In this document: positions 52,551 to 61,511 of the stretch, piece by piece
Layout of the letters: each line of letters opens with the position of its first letter
How positions within the stretch are numbered: the stretch's first letter is position 1
Source: Saprospiraceae bacterium
GTDB lineage: Bacteria > Bacteroidota > Bacteroidia > Chitinophagales > Saprospiraceae
Direction of reading: 5' to 3'
NCBI GenBank assembly: GCA_020628095.1
Contig: JAHDFP010000016.1
Coordinates: forward strand, 1-64,000
Length of the DNA stretch: 64,000 nucleotides
Notes under the pieces: model-generated
Database searches by the model: none
What the model was told of the DNA's origin: nothing
The model's input: only the letters and a program-made list of their open reading frames with translations
Program-made: the position numbers and the translations under genes

Positions 52551-53048
52551 ATGTCCATCTTACCGTCTGACATAAGCATTGTAGATTATAAGCCAGAATA
52601 CAAAACGGCTTTTCGTGATCTGAATAAAGAATGGATAGACACCTACTTCCGTATGGAGCCTGCCGACTATGAGTCACTCGATCATCCTGAAGAAAATATA
52701 ATCAATAAAGGGGGATTCATTTTTTATGGAATACATGAAGGCAAGCCAATTGCCGTCTGCACCCTCAAGAAAATGACCATCCCCGATTATGACTACGAGT
52801 TATCCAAAATGGCGGTCACCTCAGGCTATCAGGGTTTGGGCATAGGGAAAAGATTAGCTATACGAGTAATAGAAAAAGCCAAAGAACTGAATGCGAGAAA
52901 TGTATTCATCGAGAGTAACACGATCCTTGTCCCAGCTATAAATCTTTATAAAAAATTGGGATTCAAAGAGGTCATCGGTCCACCCTCTCCTTTCGAGCGT
53001 TCCAATATACAACTGGAGTTAATACTGAATAAGGATATTGGGGAGTAA
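52551..53048 (+). CDS. GNAT-family N-acetyltransferase
   Basis: 165 residues with one GNAT domain. Strand 4 (CTLKKMTIPDYDYELSKMAVTSGYQGLGIGKRLAIRVIEKA) includes the acetyl-CoA pyrophosphate loop QGLGIGKR. The C-terminal NLYKKLGFKEV is typical. The acceptor amine is unknown. The next 860 bases contain no gene. Confidence 0.9.
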   Translation: MSILPSDISIVDYKPEYKTAFRDLNKEWIDTYFRMEPADYESLDHPEENIINKGGFIFYGIHEGKPIAVCTLKKMTIPDYDYELSKMAVTSGYQGLGIGKRLAIRVIEKAKELNARNVFIESNTILVPAINLYKKLGFKEVIGPPSPFERSNIQLELILNKDIGE

Positions 53049-53070
53049 CCCAGAATCATTCGACTTTAGG

Positions 53071-53280
53071 GCAATGCCAAAAGTAACATACCATAGCAAA
53101 AGTTACTTTTGAATACCCCGTTTATGTTTTTTCATCTCGACCTTGCGGAGAGATCTTCTGGGTTATATTTCAATGACTTAAGATTTTTCGACAAGCTCAA
53201 AATGAAAAAATGTACGAATAACTTTTGGCTATCAAAAATTACTTTAACCAAGTAGTTTCTTGATGGCGTCTTCGCCAGTA
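53071..53280. repeat. Hairpin-rich intergenic repeat, copy 1
   Basis: The unit starts GCAATGCCAA. It contains a TTTTTTCAT (53127-53135) / ATGAAAAAA (53202-53210) long hairpin with an inner CTCGACCTTGCGGAG loop. A GCTATCAA...TTGATGGC hairpin (about 53228-53267) follows, then TGGCG-TCTT-CGCCA. No coding frame is convincing. Confidence 0.8.
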
Positions 53281-53353
53281 TCCATGAGCAGTAAATATGC
53301 TAGCTAAAGGAATAGAGCAGAGCAAAAAGACTTTTTAATGAACTAGCGTTTTT

Positions 53354-53575
53354 GTTACTTTGGAGCAATGCCAAAGTAACCAATCAAAAGAAAATTTACT
53401 TCTCAATATCCCGTTTATGTTTTTTCATCTCGACCTTGCGGAGAGATCTTCTGGGTTGTATTTCAAAGACTTAAGATTTTTCGACAAGCTCAAAATGAAA
53501 AAATGTACGAATAACTTTTGGTTATCAAAAATTACTTTAACAAAGTAGTTTCTTGATGGCGTCTTCGCCAGTAAG
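53354..53575. repeat. Hairpin-rich intergenic repeat, copy 2
   Basis: Nearly identical to copy 1, beginning with a perfect inverted repeat GTTACTTTGG-AGCAATG-CCAAAGTAAC (53354-53380). The start-to-start period is about 295 bases. Copies 1 and 2 share the 53281-53353-type linker (ATGAGCAGTAAATATGC ... AACTAGCG). Confidence 0.8.
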
Positions 53576-53657
53576 AGCAGAAAACAACTTTAGACCGTTC
53601 ATTATCCAGTCTGGGGCGAGTATATTTAAGTCCGCGGCTTGGGTTATGAAATAACCC
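53576..53657. repeat. Unique insert between repeat copies, ending in a hairpin
   Basis: About 77 bases present here but absent from the copy 1-2 linker, ending with the perfect inverted repeat GGGTTAT-GAA-ATAACCC (53641-53657). Possibly a small insertion inside the repeat array. Confidence 0.5.
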
Positions 53658-53726
53658 ATGAGCAGTAAATATGCGAGCTGAAGGAAGTGAGCAGAGCAAA
53701 AGACCTTTTAATGAACTAGCGTTTTG

Positions 53727-53897
53727 GCTACTTTGAGGCAATGCCAAAGTAACATATAACATATCACAAGAAAGTTTACTTCCGTATATCCCGTTTTATG
53801 TTTTTTCATCTCGACCTTGTGGAGAGATCTTCAGGGTTATATTTCAAGGACTTAAGATTTTTCGACAAGCTCAAAATGAAAAAATGTACGAATAACT
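53727..53897. repeat. Hairpin-rich intergenic repeat, copy 3 (truncated)
   Basis: It begins with a slightly mismatched version of the GTTACTTTGG...CCAAAGTAAC inverted repeat and contains the long TTTTTTCAT...ATGAAAAAA hairpin. It stops before the GCTATCAA and TGGCG hairpins of the other copies. Confidence 0.75.
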
Positions 53898-53909
53898 AAA
53901 GAGCAATAA

Positions 53910-54974
53910 CTATAACTCATAATAAGCCTTGAGCATATAATGATCAGAGTATTCGTTAGGTAGAGACTGGTAGCCTGACAGTTCCATTCCATTAGAAAAT
54001 ATATAATCTATTCTGACTAAAGGCACTCTCGTGACTAAGGTCTTTCCACTACCCTGACTCGCACGGAAGGCATCATCCATACCCTGAGCTAATTCCTTAT
54101 ATACCCGCGAATGTGGCGTATCATTAAGATCACCACAGAGTACCGTCGGATAAGGACTGTGAGCCGCGTGTTCTTTTATCCTTCTTACCTGCAAGAGTCT
54201 TTTATGAGAAAAAGGTGGATAGTACTTCACGATACCGAGCATGGTAGAGACGTTCTTCTTTTCTGGACTTTCCTGATCGATGACCTTAGGGACTTTACCT
54301 GTATGTCTGTTGGATTCGAGATGGTAGGTATAGACTCTGAGGGTATCTGTATCGACCTTTATATCTGCCCATAGGCAGGTATTGGCAGTATTAGAATTGA
54401 GCTCGACGATTCCTTTGTTGACAATTGGGTATTTGGATAGAATGGCGACAGACTTGTCATCGATATGATAAGTGGTCGAGAAGTCCATTGACTTTTGTAT
54501 ATGATGCTTGCTACGCCACCCGTATTCCTGGACGCATAAGACATCTATGTCATCATGCGCATTCAAAAAGGTCTCGAAGTCTTCTTTTATTCTTAAAGAA
54601 TCCTGACCCGTTGCAAAAGTCAATGGCTTAGAAAACTGGAGGTTATAACTGGAAATACATAGCGCATCTGTAAGCTCCAAGTAATCTGGCTGACCATTTA
54701 TCCCAAAATAACTAAAAATACCAGGCAGACCAATAAGGAGTGTAAGTATGGATATGAAAAGAGTCTTGGACCTAAGAACCAAGGTCAGCGTCATTAGACC
54801 CAAATTGGCCAAAAATATAAGCGGATAAAACAATCCTAAGACCGCAAACAATGGTTTCTTATCAGGCTCGAAAAAAGGCGACAAGTGGGATAAAATAGTA
54901 CATGCCAATAAGAGCAAAGCACCGCACAATATCCCGAAACCTACAACCTTCCTAATAGACGTATTCCTCTCCAT
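53910..54974 (-). CDS. EEP-superfamily (endonuclease/exonuclease/phosphatase) membrane protein
   Basis: 355 residues from the ATG at 54974, which overlaps the purM end by 23 bases; an upstream start would add 11 residues. Three hydrophobic helices (~10-90) precede an EEP domain with SYNLQF, VQEYGW, CGDLND, RIDYIF and SDHYML, the metal and phosphate site. Such proteins are phosphodiesterases or sphingomyelinase-like enzymes facing the periplasm. The substrate is unknown. Confidence 0.85.
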   Translation of the reverse strand: MERNTSIRKVVGFGILCGALLLLACTILSHLSPFFEPDKKPLFAVLGLFYPLIFLANLGLMTLTLVLRSKTLFISILTLLIGLPGIFSYFGINGQPDYLELTDALCISSYNLQFSKPLTFATGQDSLRIKEDFETFLNAHDDIDVLCVQEYGWRSKHHIQKSMDFSTTYHIDDKSVAILSKYPIVNKGIVELNSNTANTCLWADIKVDTDTLRVYTYHLESNRHTGKVPKVIDQESPEKKNVSTMLGIVKYYPPFSHKRLLQVRRIKEHAAHSPYPTVLCGDLNDTPHSRVYKELAQGMDDAFRASQGSGKTLVTRVPLVRIDYIFSNGMELSGYQSLPNEYSDHYMLKAYYEL

Positions 54975-56124
54975 CGTATAGTACCTTGACTTCCGATTGC
55001 TCTGCATCTTCTACATAACCGATCACCTGAGCATCAATATCAAAAGACGCGGCCATGTCTATTATTTCTTGAGCTGAGGATTCGACCGTATACACTTCCA
55101 GTCGAGTCCCACAATTAAATACCTCAAACATCTGACTCCAAGGTGTCTGCGACTCTTCCTGAATAAGGTGGAATAACGGTGGTATCTCTAGTAAATTATC
55201 CTTTACTATGCGACATCGGGGTGCAAACTTTTTCACCTTGGTGTGTGCCCCACCAGTGTTATGGATGATGCCATGTATCGCAGGTCGGCAATGCTTGATA
55301 ATTTTATTGAGCAAAGGGAGGTAAGTCCTTGTCGGAGACAACACCAGCTTGCCAAAATTCATTTCTTGTCCTTCTATCGTGACCTTCTCTGTGAGCAACT
55401 TAGATCCCGAATATATCAGATCCTTGGGGACAAGAGGATCGTAGCTTTCAGGATACTTATTTCTATACTCTTGAGCAAAGACATCGTGACGAGCAGAGGT
55501 CAATCCATTGCTACCCATGCCACCATTATAATGATTCTCATAGGAGGCTTGACCAGCCGAAGAGATGCCCACGATAACCTGTCCGCCTTTGATCTGATTA
55601 TTGATGATTTTGTCTTTGGATATCCTAGCGAATGCAGTATAGCCTACATCTATCGTCCTGACTATATCACCGACATCCGCCGTTTCTCCGCCAGATTGGT
55701 GGACACCGACGCCGTGACTAGTTAACATATCGATAAATTCCTTACTGCCCTCTATAAGCGCCTTGATAACATCACCAGATATGAGATTCTTATTACGACC
55801 GATTGTATTGGATAACAGGATATCATCCGTAACACCGACGCAGCCCATATCATCCAGATTCATAACAATCGCATCCTGGGCGATACCCTTCCAGACCGAT
55901 AAATCAGAGGTTTCTTTCCAATAGATATATGCCAGACTGGTCTTAGTACCGGCGGTGTCTGCGTGCATAATATTCACATATTGCTCATCACCACCAGCTA
56001 TATCAGGTAATATCTTACAGAATGCATAAGGAAAAAGTCCCTTATCCAGACCCTTGATTGCTTCGTGGACCTCAGACTTAGACGCTGATACGCCACGTTG
56101 CTCATATTTCGAGGTTTTGGACAT
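54952..56124 (-). CDS. purM: Phosphoribosylformylglycinamidine cyclo-ligase (AIR synthase)
   Basis: 390 residues, slightly longer than E. coli PurM (345) as usual for Bacteroidota. The ATP-grasp-like PurM features are HADTAGTKTSLAY, NLDDMGCVGV, VHQSGGETADV, and IIHNTGGAHTK. The enzyme closes FGAM to AIR in purine synthesis. The gene shares purine function with purB 3 kb upstream. A palindrome lies 16 bases before the start. Confidence 0.93.
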   Translation of the reverse strand: MSKTSKYEQRGVSASKSEVHEAIKGLDKGLFPYAFCKILPDIAGGDEQYVNIMHADTAGTKTSLAYIYWKETSDLSVWKGIAQDAIVMNLDDMGCVGVTDDILLSNTIGRNKNLISGDVIKALIEGSKEFIDMLTSHGVGVHQSGGETADVGDIVRTIDVGYTAFARISKDKIINNQIKGGQVIVGISSAGQASYENHYNGGMGSNGLTSARHDVFAQEYRNKYPESYDPLVPKDLIYSGSKLLTEKVTIEGQEMNFGKLVLSPTRTYLPLLNKIIKHCRPAIHGIIHNTGGAHTKVKKFAPRCRIVKDNLLEIPPLFHLIQEESQTPWSQMFEVFNCGTRLEVYTVESSAQEIIDMAASFDIDAQVIGYVEDAEQSEVKVLYDGEEYVY

Positions 56125-56139
56125 AAATTATTACGAACT

Positions 56140-56164
56140 TATATTATTGATAATCAATAATATA
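56140..56164. promoter_or_regulatory. Perfect palindrome upstream of purM
   Basis: TATATTATTGAT-A-ATCAATAATATA: two 12-base arms with a one-base centre. The core TATTGAT-A-ATCAATA is repeated upstream of accD. The 7-1-7 layout resembles Fur/Zur/PerR-family boxes in geometry, though the sequence is not a known box. Confidence 0.5.
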
Positions 56165-56390
56165 TACAGTAAATAAAATTAAATATAAATAATTGGATTT
56201 TTTTATCGTCTCTCAGGCAACGTTTTACAACATATCAGTATCTAATAGATAATTAATAAGTCGAACTGTACTTATTAAAAAGAATTAACTGATTTTTTAA
56301 ATATTGCCCTGTTATAGAGGTTGTTCCCCAACAGCCTCTTTTTTATTTGTACCAACGCACTATTTTCCTTATCCATCATATTTAATATTC

Positions 56391-56398
56391 TACATTTG
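56391..56398 (+). promoter_or_regulatory. Putative -7 box for bshC
   Basis: TACATTTG, an exact TAnnTTTG match 16 bases before the bshC ATG. No -33 TTTG is at ideal spacing. Confidence 0.4.
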
Positions 56399-56414
56399 CA
56401 GAGATTGCAATGTT

Positions 56415-58019
56415 ATGAAAGTTATTGATATAGATATAGAGAATGTGCCTCAATTCTCACAAAAAGATAGAGACTACCTTCTTGATACTGATAAATTCTC
56501 CTCTTTTACAAAATATGATTTCGATTTAGACGAAATCCCTCAAGTCATTGCTCATAGACAGACCTACTCTACTGATAGAAAAACGCTAGTAGAGGCACTC
56601 CAGAATCAATACAAATCTGTCGAAACCTCACCAGTCACCCTCCAGAATCTAAACCTTCTATCAGAAGACAAGACATTCACTTTTACCACCGCCCATCAAC
56701 CTAATCTCCTGACAGGACCATTATATTCCATTTATAAAATCTTGTCCGTTATCCGCATCAGCCAACTAGCAAAGGAGAAATATCCAGATTATAATTTTGT
56801 CCCTGTGTTCGTTATTGGGTCAGAGGATCATGATTTTGAAGAGGTCAATCACTTGCACCTATTTAAGAAAAAAATCGTCTGGGATACAGATCAGAGTGGA
56901 TCGGTTGGACAGTTTGACCTATCTGGATTAGCAGAGGTCATAACAGAGATCAAAGACATACTGGGAGAACAATCCAAGGCTAAAGAGCTAATAGAAGCCT
57001 GCGAGGCTTTTGCGAAAGAATCATCTGATTATGTCAGCTTTAGTTTTAAGGTATTTCATTATTTGTTTGATCAGTTTGGCTTGGTCATACTTAATATGGA
57101 TAGGCCGATACTCAAGTCTAAATTTGGGGATATAATTGCTAAGGAAATAATTCATCAATCCAGTGTCCCTTTGGTCAGATCTGCACAAGAAGAGATCAAG
57201 GCATTGGGTTATGAGCCACAGACTTATATCCGCGATATTAATTTTTTTTATAGAAAAAAGGGAATAAGAAATAGAATAGAAAAAACAGGCGACAGCTATC
57301 AAGTCGTAGATACAGACATCGTCCTGACTAAAGACCAGATTATAGAAGAGGCTAAAAACCAAGCCGAGAACTTCAGCCCTAATGTACTCATGCGCCCTTT
57401 ATATCAGGAAGTTATCTTGCCTAATCTCGCCTATGTAGGCGGTGGTGGCGAAATATCATATTGGCTCGAAAGAAAAACACAGTTTGGGCATTATGGTGTG
57501 CCATTTCCCATGCTTATAAGAAGGACTTCGGCTTTGATTACATCTACTTCCACCACAGGTCAAGCGGAAAAGATAGGACTAGGAATTACAGATTTTTTCC
57601 AACCCTCTAATTCCATAATAAAACAATACCTGACTCAAAGCGATAGCCCTGACTATCTTCTGGATGAGTACAAAAATAAAATCGAAGAACTATATAGTGC
57701 GCTAAACCAAAAGATAACGGATATAGATAAGTCCCTCCTATCTTCTGCCAACTCTGAGAAAACCAAAAGTCTAAAATCAATGGACTATCTCAGCGCCAAA
57801 CTGAAAAAAAGCATCAAAGCCAAAGAAAGTGTCAACCTCAATCGGATAGAAAAAATAAGAAGTGCTTTGCTACCAGAAAATGGCCTACAAGAAAGACGAA
57901 ATAACATCTTAGAGTACATATCCATGTATGGGGAGCAAATCATAGAGATGATGCTACCACACTGTAACCCCTTCGATAAAAAACTGAAACTATTCGTTAT
58001 GCAGCCTGAGGATCGCTAA
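56415..58019 (+). CDS. bshC: Bacillithiol biosynthesis cysteine-adding enzyme BshC
   Basis: 534 residues from ATG 56415. An upstream in-frame ATG at 56304 would add 37 atypical residues. The family shows FTTAHQPNLLTGPLYSIYKILS and FVIGSEDHDFEEVNHL, and the C-terminal helical part holds the coiled coil. BshC adds cysteine to glucosaminyl-malate in bacillithiol synthesis. bshA and bshB are not in the window. Its last 23 bases overlap the end of accD on the other strand. Confidence 0.9.
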   Translation: MKVIDIDIENVPQFSQKDRDYLLDTDKFSSFTKYDFDLDEIPQVIAHRQTYSTDRKTLVEALQNQYKSVETSPVTLQNLNLLSEDKTFTFTTAHQPNLLTGPLYSIYKILSVIRISQLAKEKYPDYNFVPVFVIGSEDHDFEEVNHLHLFKKKIVWDTDQSGSVGQFDLSGLAEVITEIKDILGEQSKAKELIEACEAFAKESSDYVSFSFKVFHYLFDQFGLVILNMDRPILKSKFGDIIAKEIIHQSSVPLVRSAQEEIKALGYEPQTYIRDINFFYRKKGIRNRIEKTGDSYQVVDTDIVLTKDQIIEEAKNQAENFSPNVLMRPLYQEVILPNLAYVGGGGEISYWLERKTQFGHYGVPFPMLIRRTSALITSTSTTGQAEKIGLGITDFFQPSNSIIKQYLTQSDSPDYLLDEYKNKIEELYSALNQKITDIDKSLLSSANSEKTKSLKSMDYLSAKLKKSIKAKESVNLNRIEKIRSALLPENGLQERRNNILEYISMYGEQIIEMMLPHCNPFDKKLKLFVMQPEDR

Positions 58020-58851
58020 AGAGTGTCAGCAGATCGGCCAGCTTAGTTCTGAGAGACTTACGATCCACTATAAAGTCCAGAAAGCCATGCTCCAATAGGA
58101 ACTCAGAACTCTGAAATCCCTCTGGCAAATCTCTCTTAATCGTCTCTTTGATAACGCGCGGTCCGGCGAAACCTATCAAGGCTCCAGGCTCAGAAAAATT
58201 AATATCACCTAGCATCGCGAAAGATGCGGTGACACCACCCGTCGTCGGATCAGTGAGGAAAGAAAAGTATGGGATTTTCTTTCTGGCGAGCTGAGATAGC
58301 TTGGCTGAGGTTTTGGCCATCTGCATAAGCGAAAAGGCAGATTCCATCATGCGCGCACCGCCTGACTTGGAGATATTCATATATGGAATTTTGTGCTCGA
58401 TGCAGTAATCCACCGAGCGTGATATTTTCTCTCCTACCACAGACCCCATAGACCCTCCTATAAAGCTAAAATCCATCGCAGAAATCAAAATGGGCTTCTT
58501 AGCTATTTTGCCTACGGCTACCGTAATGGCTTCGTTGAGATGGGTCTTTTCCTTGGCCTTGACCAGTCTGTCCTTATAGTCTACAAGATCGGTGAACTCT
58601 AAAAAGTCCTTAGATACAAGATTATCAAAAAGTATATCATACTTACCATCAAATAACAACTCAAAATAATCATAAGACCCTATGCGCGTATGATACTCAC
58701 ACTTGGGACAGATATAATAATTATCGCGTAGCTCCTTGACGGTAATGGTCTCGTTACATTTTTTGCACTTATACCATAGCCCATCAGGTGCTTCCTTTTT
58801 GTTCTTTGTAGCCGTCTGTATGCCTTCCTTAAATCTTTTAAACCATCCCAT
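57997..58851 (-). CDS. accD: Acetyl-CoA carboxylase carboxyltransferase subunit beta
   Basis: 284 residues. The N-terminal zinc ribbon has CKKCNE and CPKCEY. The carboxyltransferase domain has ISAMDFSFIGGSMGSVVGEK, SGGARMMESAFSLMQM, and PTTGGVTASFAMLGD. AccD with AccA makes malonyl-CoA for fatty acid synthesis. A TATTGAT-A-ATCAATA palindrome lies 122 bases upstream. Confidence 0.97.
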   Translation of the reverse strand: MGWFKRFKEGIQTATKNKKEAPDGLWYKCKKCNETITVKELRDNYYICPKCEYHTRIGSYDYFELLFDGKYDILFDNLVSKDFLEFTDLVDYKDRLVKAKEKTHLNEAITVAVGKIAKKPILISAMDFSFIGGSMGSVVGEKISRSVDYCIEHKIPYMNISKSGGARMMESAFSLMQMAKTSAKLSQLARKKIPYFSFLTDPTTGGVTASFAMLGDINFSEPGALIGFAGPRVIKETIKRDLPEGFQSSEFLLEHGFLDFIVDRKSLRTKLADLLTLFSDPQAA

Positions 58852-58973
58852 TATTGACTATTGTGATTATTGGGGATACTATGTGGGATAAAAATTTGCA
58901 GAATACAAGGATAATGATTTCAATCCTATATATAATGCAGAACGATCAAAAAAATCAAGCACAATCGGTAAAG

Positions 58974-58988
58974 TATTGATAATCAATA
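58974..58988. promoter_or_regulatory. 7-1-7 palindrome upstream of accD
   Basis: TATTGAT-A-ATCAATA, the same core as in the palindrome upstream of purM. It lies between accD (minus) and the end of the small secreted protein gene (minus), so it belongs to the accD promoter region if functional. Confidence 0.45.
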
Positions 58989-59044
58989 TTATAATTTATG
59001 AGCTAAGCTATACCTATGACCGTATACTCATCAGTAAGCATAAA

Positions 59045-59074
59045 AAAAGGTGGTCAAGAAACTTGACCACCTGA
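59045..59074 (-). terminator. Terminator of small secreted protein gene
   Basis: On the minus strand AGGTGGTCAAG pairs with CTTGACCACCT around a short loop, followed by TTTTTTT. It sits 27 bases after the stop. Confidence 0.85.
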
Positions 59075-59098
59075 GGTAAATTGATATGCGCTAGAATA

Positions 59099-59470
59099 TT
59101 ATCTTATAGTAACCTTTGTGAATTTAATTTCTTTCTGACCGTCAAACATAAATCCTAATTTGTGATCTCCACTATCGAATAAGGCCTTAGATATCTTCAC
59201 CTTATTAGCCATCACAGGTAGTTGGAACTCTAACTGACCTCCTTCATTGAATATCTGTATGAAGCTGATGTCCTGACCTGTAGAAAATTCGAATGTCTGA
59301 CTCTGTGAGTTAAAAGTCGCCGCAGTAAACAACTCTGCCGACTCTTGATGCACAGTAACTTCTACTTTTTCGGCTTTGATAATTTTCACCGTATTAGTAG
59401 GGTTAGCTGATGCTGTAAGTTGTGTCCCGAAGATTGTAACGATGAAGATTAAATTGATTAGTGTTTTCAT
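59099..59470 (-). CDS. Small secreted hypothetical protein
   Basis: 123 residues from the ATG at 59470, which gives a signal peptide (basic start, hydrophobic segment, TASA cleavage). The frame extends 17 codons upstream to a TTG, but this is less likely. The mature part is predicted beta-rich (VKIIKAEKVEVTV, FEFSTGQDISFIQIFNEGGQLEFQLPV), reminiscent of a short T9SS-type strand domain without its motif. The function is unknown. Confidence 0.6.
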   Translation of the reverse strand: MKTLINLIFIVTIFGTQLTASANPTNTVKIIKAEKVEVTVHQESAELFTAATFNSQSQTFEFSTGQDISFIQIFNEGGQLEFQLPVMANKVKISKALFDSGDHKLGFMFDGQKEIKFTKVTIR

Positions 59471-59617
59471 AACTTTTAACTTTAACTGTTTCAAACTTAT
59501 AGCTGAAAGCAGCTCAATCAAAGTCCTTAAGCCCTACACGCTTACCTGATCTATCCACATTGGCACTACACAGGCCCATAAGTAGCTGATAAGTGTAGTA
59601 ACGCCGACAAATAGAAA

Positions 59618-60646
59618 TCAATATCTATAAGACTGGACTTGATTGATAAGATGTTTGACATTATCCAGCGGTGTATCTGGGTATACACCATGCCCAAGAT
59701 TAAAGATATGACGACCGCCAAAGTCGTTTATCGTATCTGTTACTTGTCGCGTAATATGCTCTGGATGGCCATATAGCACACAAGGATCGAGATTACCCTG
59801 TGCCACCATATCATGTCCATGATCCGATCTAAATGCAGCCGCAGATAAGGTCCAATCTATTCCGATAACATCAGGAGACAAATTAATTATATCCTCCATT
59901 GCAAAATATGCGCCTTTGGAAAATATAATAACGGGGACATCAGTAATAGATTCTCTGATTCTCCTGAGATACGGAATACAAAACTCTTTGTACAAAGACT
60001 CATTAAGCAATCCAGCCCAAGAATCGAATACCTGTACGACATCTACGCCAGATTGTATTTTCAATCGTAGATAAGCTATAATAGTCTCTGTGATCTTATC
60101 TAATAAGATGTGCGCCAGCTTGGGTTCTTTGTAAAGGAAGGCTTTGGCCTTAGAGAAGGTTTTAGATCCCTGACCTTCTAGCATATAAGAAAACAAAGTC
60201 CACGGCGCACCACTAAATCCGATCAATGGAACACGATTACCCAGTAGTCTCTTAGTATGCGTGAGGGCATCATAGACGTAAGTCAATCTCTCAGCCGCTT
60301 TCTCACCCTGCAATAAGTTTTCTATCTGTGAGGCAGAACTAATGGTCTCTGGAAAATATGGTCCTTTCTTTTCTATCAACTCATAAGGCAATCCCATCGC
60401 CTCAGGTATCACCAAGATATCTGAAAATATAATAGCCGCATCGACACCTAATATATCCACAGGCTGCACCGTCACCTCCGCCGCCAAATGTGGGGTCGTC
60501 ACCAATTCTATAAATCCAGAAAGAGATTGTCTTATAGCGCGATACTCAGGTAGTATACGACCAGCTTGTCTCATCAGCCAGATAGGTGGCCTCTCCACTT
60601 TTTCTTTGGCAATGGTTCTCAACAAAAGATCATTCTCTATCCCCAT
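59618..60646 (-). CDS. hemE: Uroporphyrinogen decarboxylase
   Basis: 342 residues. The N-terminal signature PPIWLMRQAGRILPEYR and later GFSGAPWTLFSYM, VDVVQVFDSWAGLL and FNLGHGVYPDTP are all present. It decarboxylates uroporphyrinogen III to coproporphyrinogen III in heme synthesis. It is divergent from dapB, with 48 bases between the starts. Confidence 0.97.
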   Translation of the reverse strand: MGIENDLLLRTIAKEKVERPPIWLMRQAGRILPEYRAIRQSLSGFIELVTTPHLAAEVTVQPVDILGVDAAIIFSDILVIPEAMGLPYELIEKKGPYFPETISSASQIENLLQGEKAAERLTYVYDALTHTKRLLGNRVPLIGFSGAPWTLFSYMLEGQGSKTFSKAKAFLYKEPKLAHILLDKITETIIAYLRLKIQSGVDVVQVFDSWAGLLNESLYKEFCIPYLRRIRESITDVPVIIFSKGAYFAMEDIINLSPDVIGIDWTLSAAAFRSDHGHDMVAQGNLDPCVLYGHPEHITRQVTDTINDFGGRHIFNLGHGVYPDTPLDNVKHLINQVQSYRY

Positions 60647-60694
60647 AGTGCTGTTATTTCTATTGCTATTTTTGAGCCATCAAAGATAATCCTT

Positions 60695-61438
60695 ATGACG
60701 TACTCACCTAATAAACTCAATATCGCTCTATTTGGTTATGGAAAAATGGGAAAATCTATAGAGAAGATTGCACTAGACAAGGGGCATCAGATCGGATTGG
60801 TCGTGGGACGGAATAATGTTTCTGATCTAGGTGCGAATGATCTGAAAGGAATAGATGTGGCTATAGAATTTACAGAGCCAGAAGCGGCTTATAATAATCT
60901 CAGATTATTAAGTACTCATGGTGTCAATACGATAAGCGGTACGACTGGATGGTTGGACCATTATGAGGAAATAAAATCCTTATATGAGGAGCACAATTGC
61001 GGATTTATGTATGCTTCTAATTTCAGCATAGGCGTTAATTTGTTTTTCGAAATAAATAAATATGCTGCCAGACTAATGAGTCGATTCCCAGATTATAAGA
61101 TAGAAATAGAAGAAATACATCATACCGAAAAGAAAGATGCGCCTAGTGGCACGGCCATTACCTTGGCACAGCAGATTATAGATAATCATCCCAGCAAATC
61201 CAATTGGGTCAACCGAGAAACTAATAACCCAACAGAACTCAATATCATATCAGAAAGAAAACCAAAAGTCAAGGGTACGCATATCATCCAATACAACCAT
61301 AAAGTCGATCAAATTGTACTAAGGCATGATGCTCACTCTAGAGAGGGCTTTGCTCAGGGTGCAGTAATGGCTGCAGAATGGATTGCAGTCAGGAATGGTG
61401 TTTTTAGCTTTGGGGATATGATGACGGATATGGCATAG
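60695..61438 (+). CDS. dapB: 4-hydroxy-tetrahydrodipicolinate reductase
   Basis: 247 residues from the ATG at 60695; the frame is open further upstream only within the hemE region. The NAD(P) motif FGYGKMGK, the IEFTEPEA and SGTTGW segments, and the active-site EEIHHTEKKDAPSGTA are characteristic. The enzyme works in lysine and diaminopimelate synthesis for the cell wall. Confidence 0.96.
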   Translation: MTYSPNKLNIALFGYGKMGKSIEKIALDKGHQIGLVVGRNNVSDLGANDLKGIDVAIEFTEPEAAYNNLRLLSTHGVNTISGTTGWLDHYEEIKSLYEEHNCGFMYASNFSIGVNLFFEINKYAARLMSRFPDYKIEIEEIHHTEKKDAPSGTAITLAQQIIDNHPSKSNWVNRETNNPTELNIISERKPKVKGTHIIQYNHKVDQIVLRHDAHSREGFAQGAVMAAEWIAVRNGVFSFGDMMTDMA

Positions 61439-61454
61439 ATACACATTCAGAAAC

Positions 61455-61488
61455 AAAAAAAGGTGACCAAATCAATGATCACCTTTTC
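61455..61488. terminator. Bidirectional terminator
   Basis: AAAAGGTGA / TCACCTTTT stem between convergent dapB and TPR genes, A-rich on the left and T-rich on the right. Confidence 0.75.
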
Positions 61489-61511
61489 TTTACTTATTGT
61501 CAAAGCAATTC

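Noticed and set aside
53360-53548. 62-residue frame in the repeat array
   Set aside because: It falls across the hairpin-rich repeats, and the same sequence recurs in copies 1 and 3 with broken frames; treated as repeat sequence.
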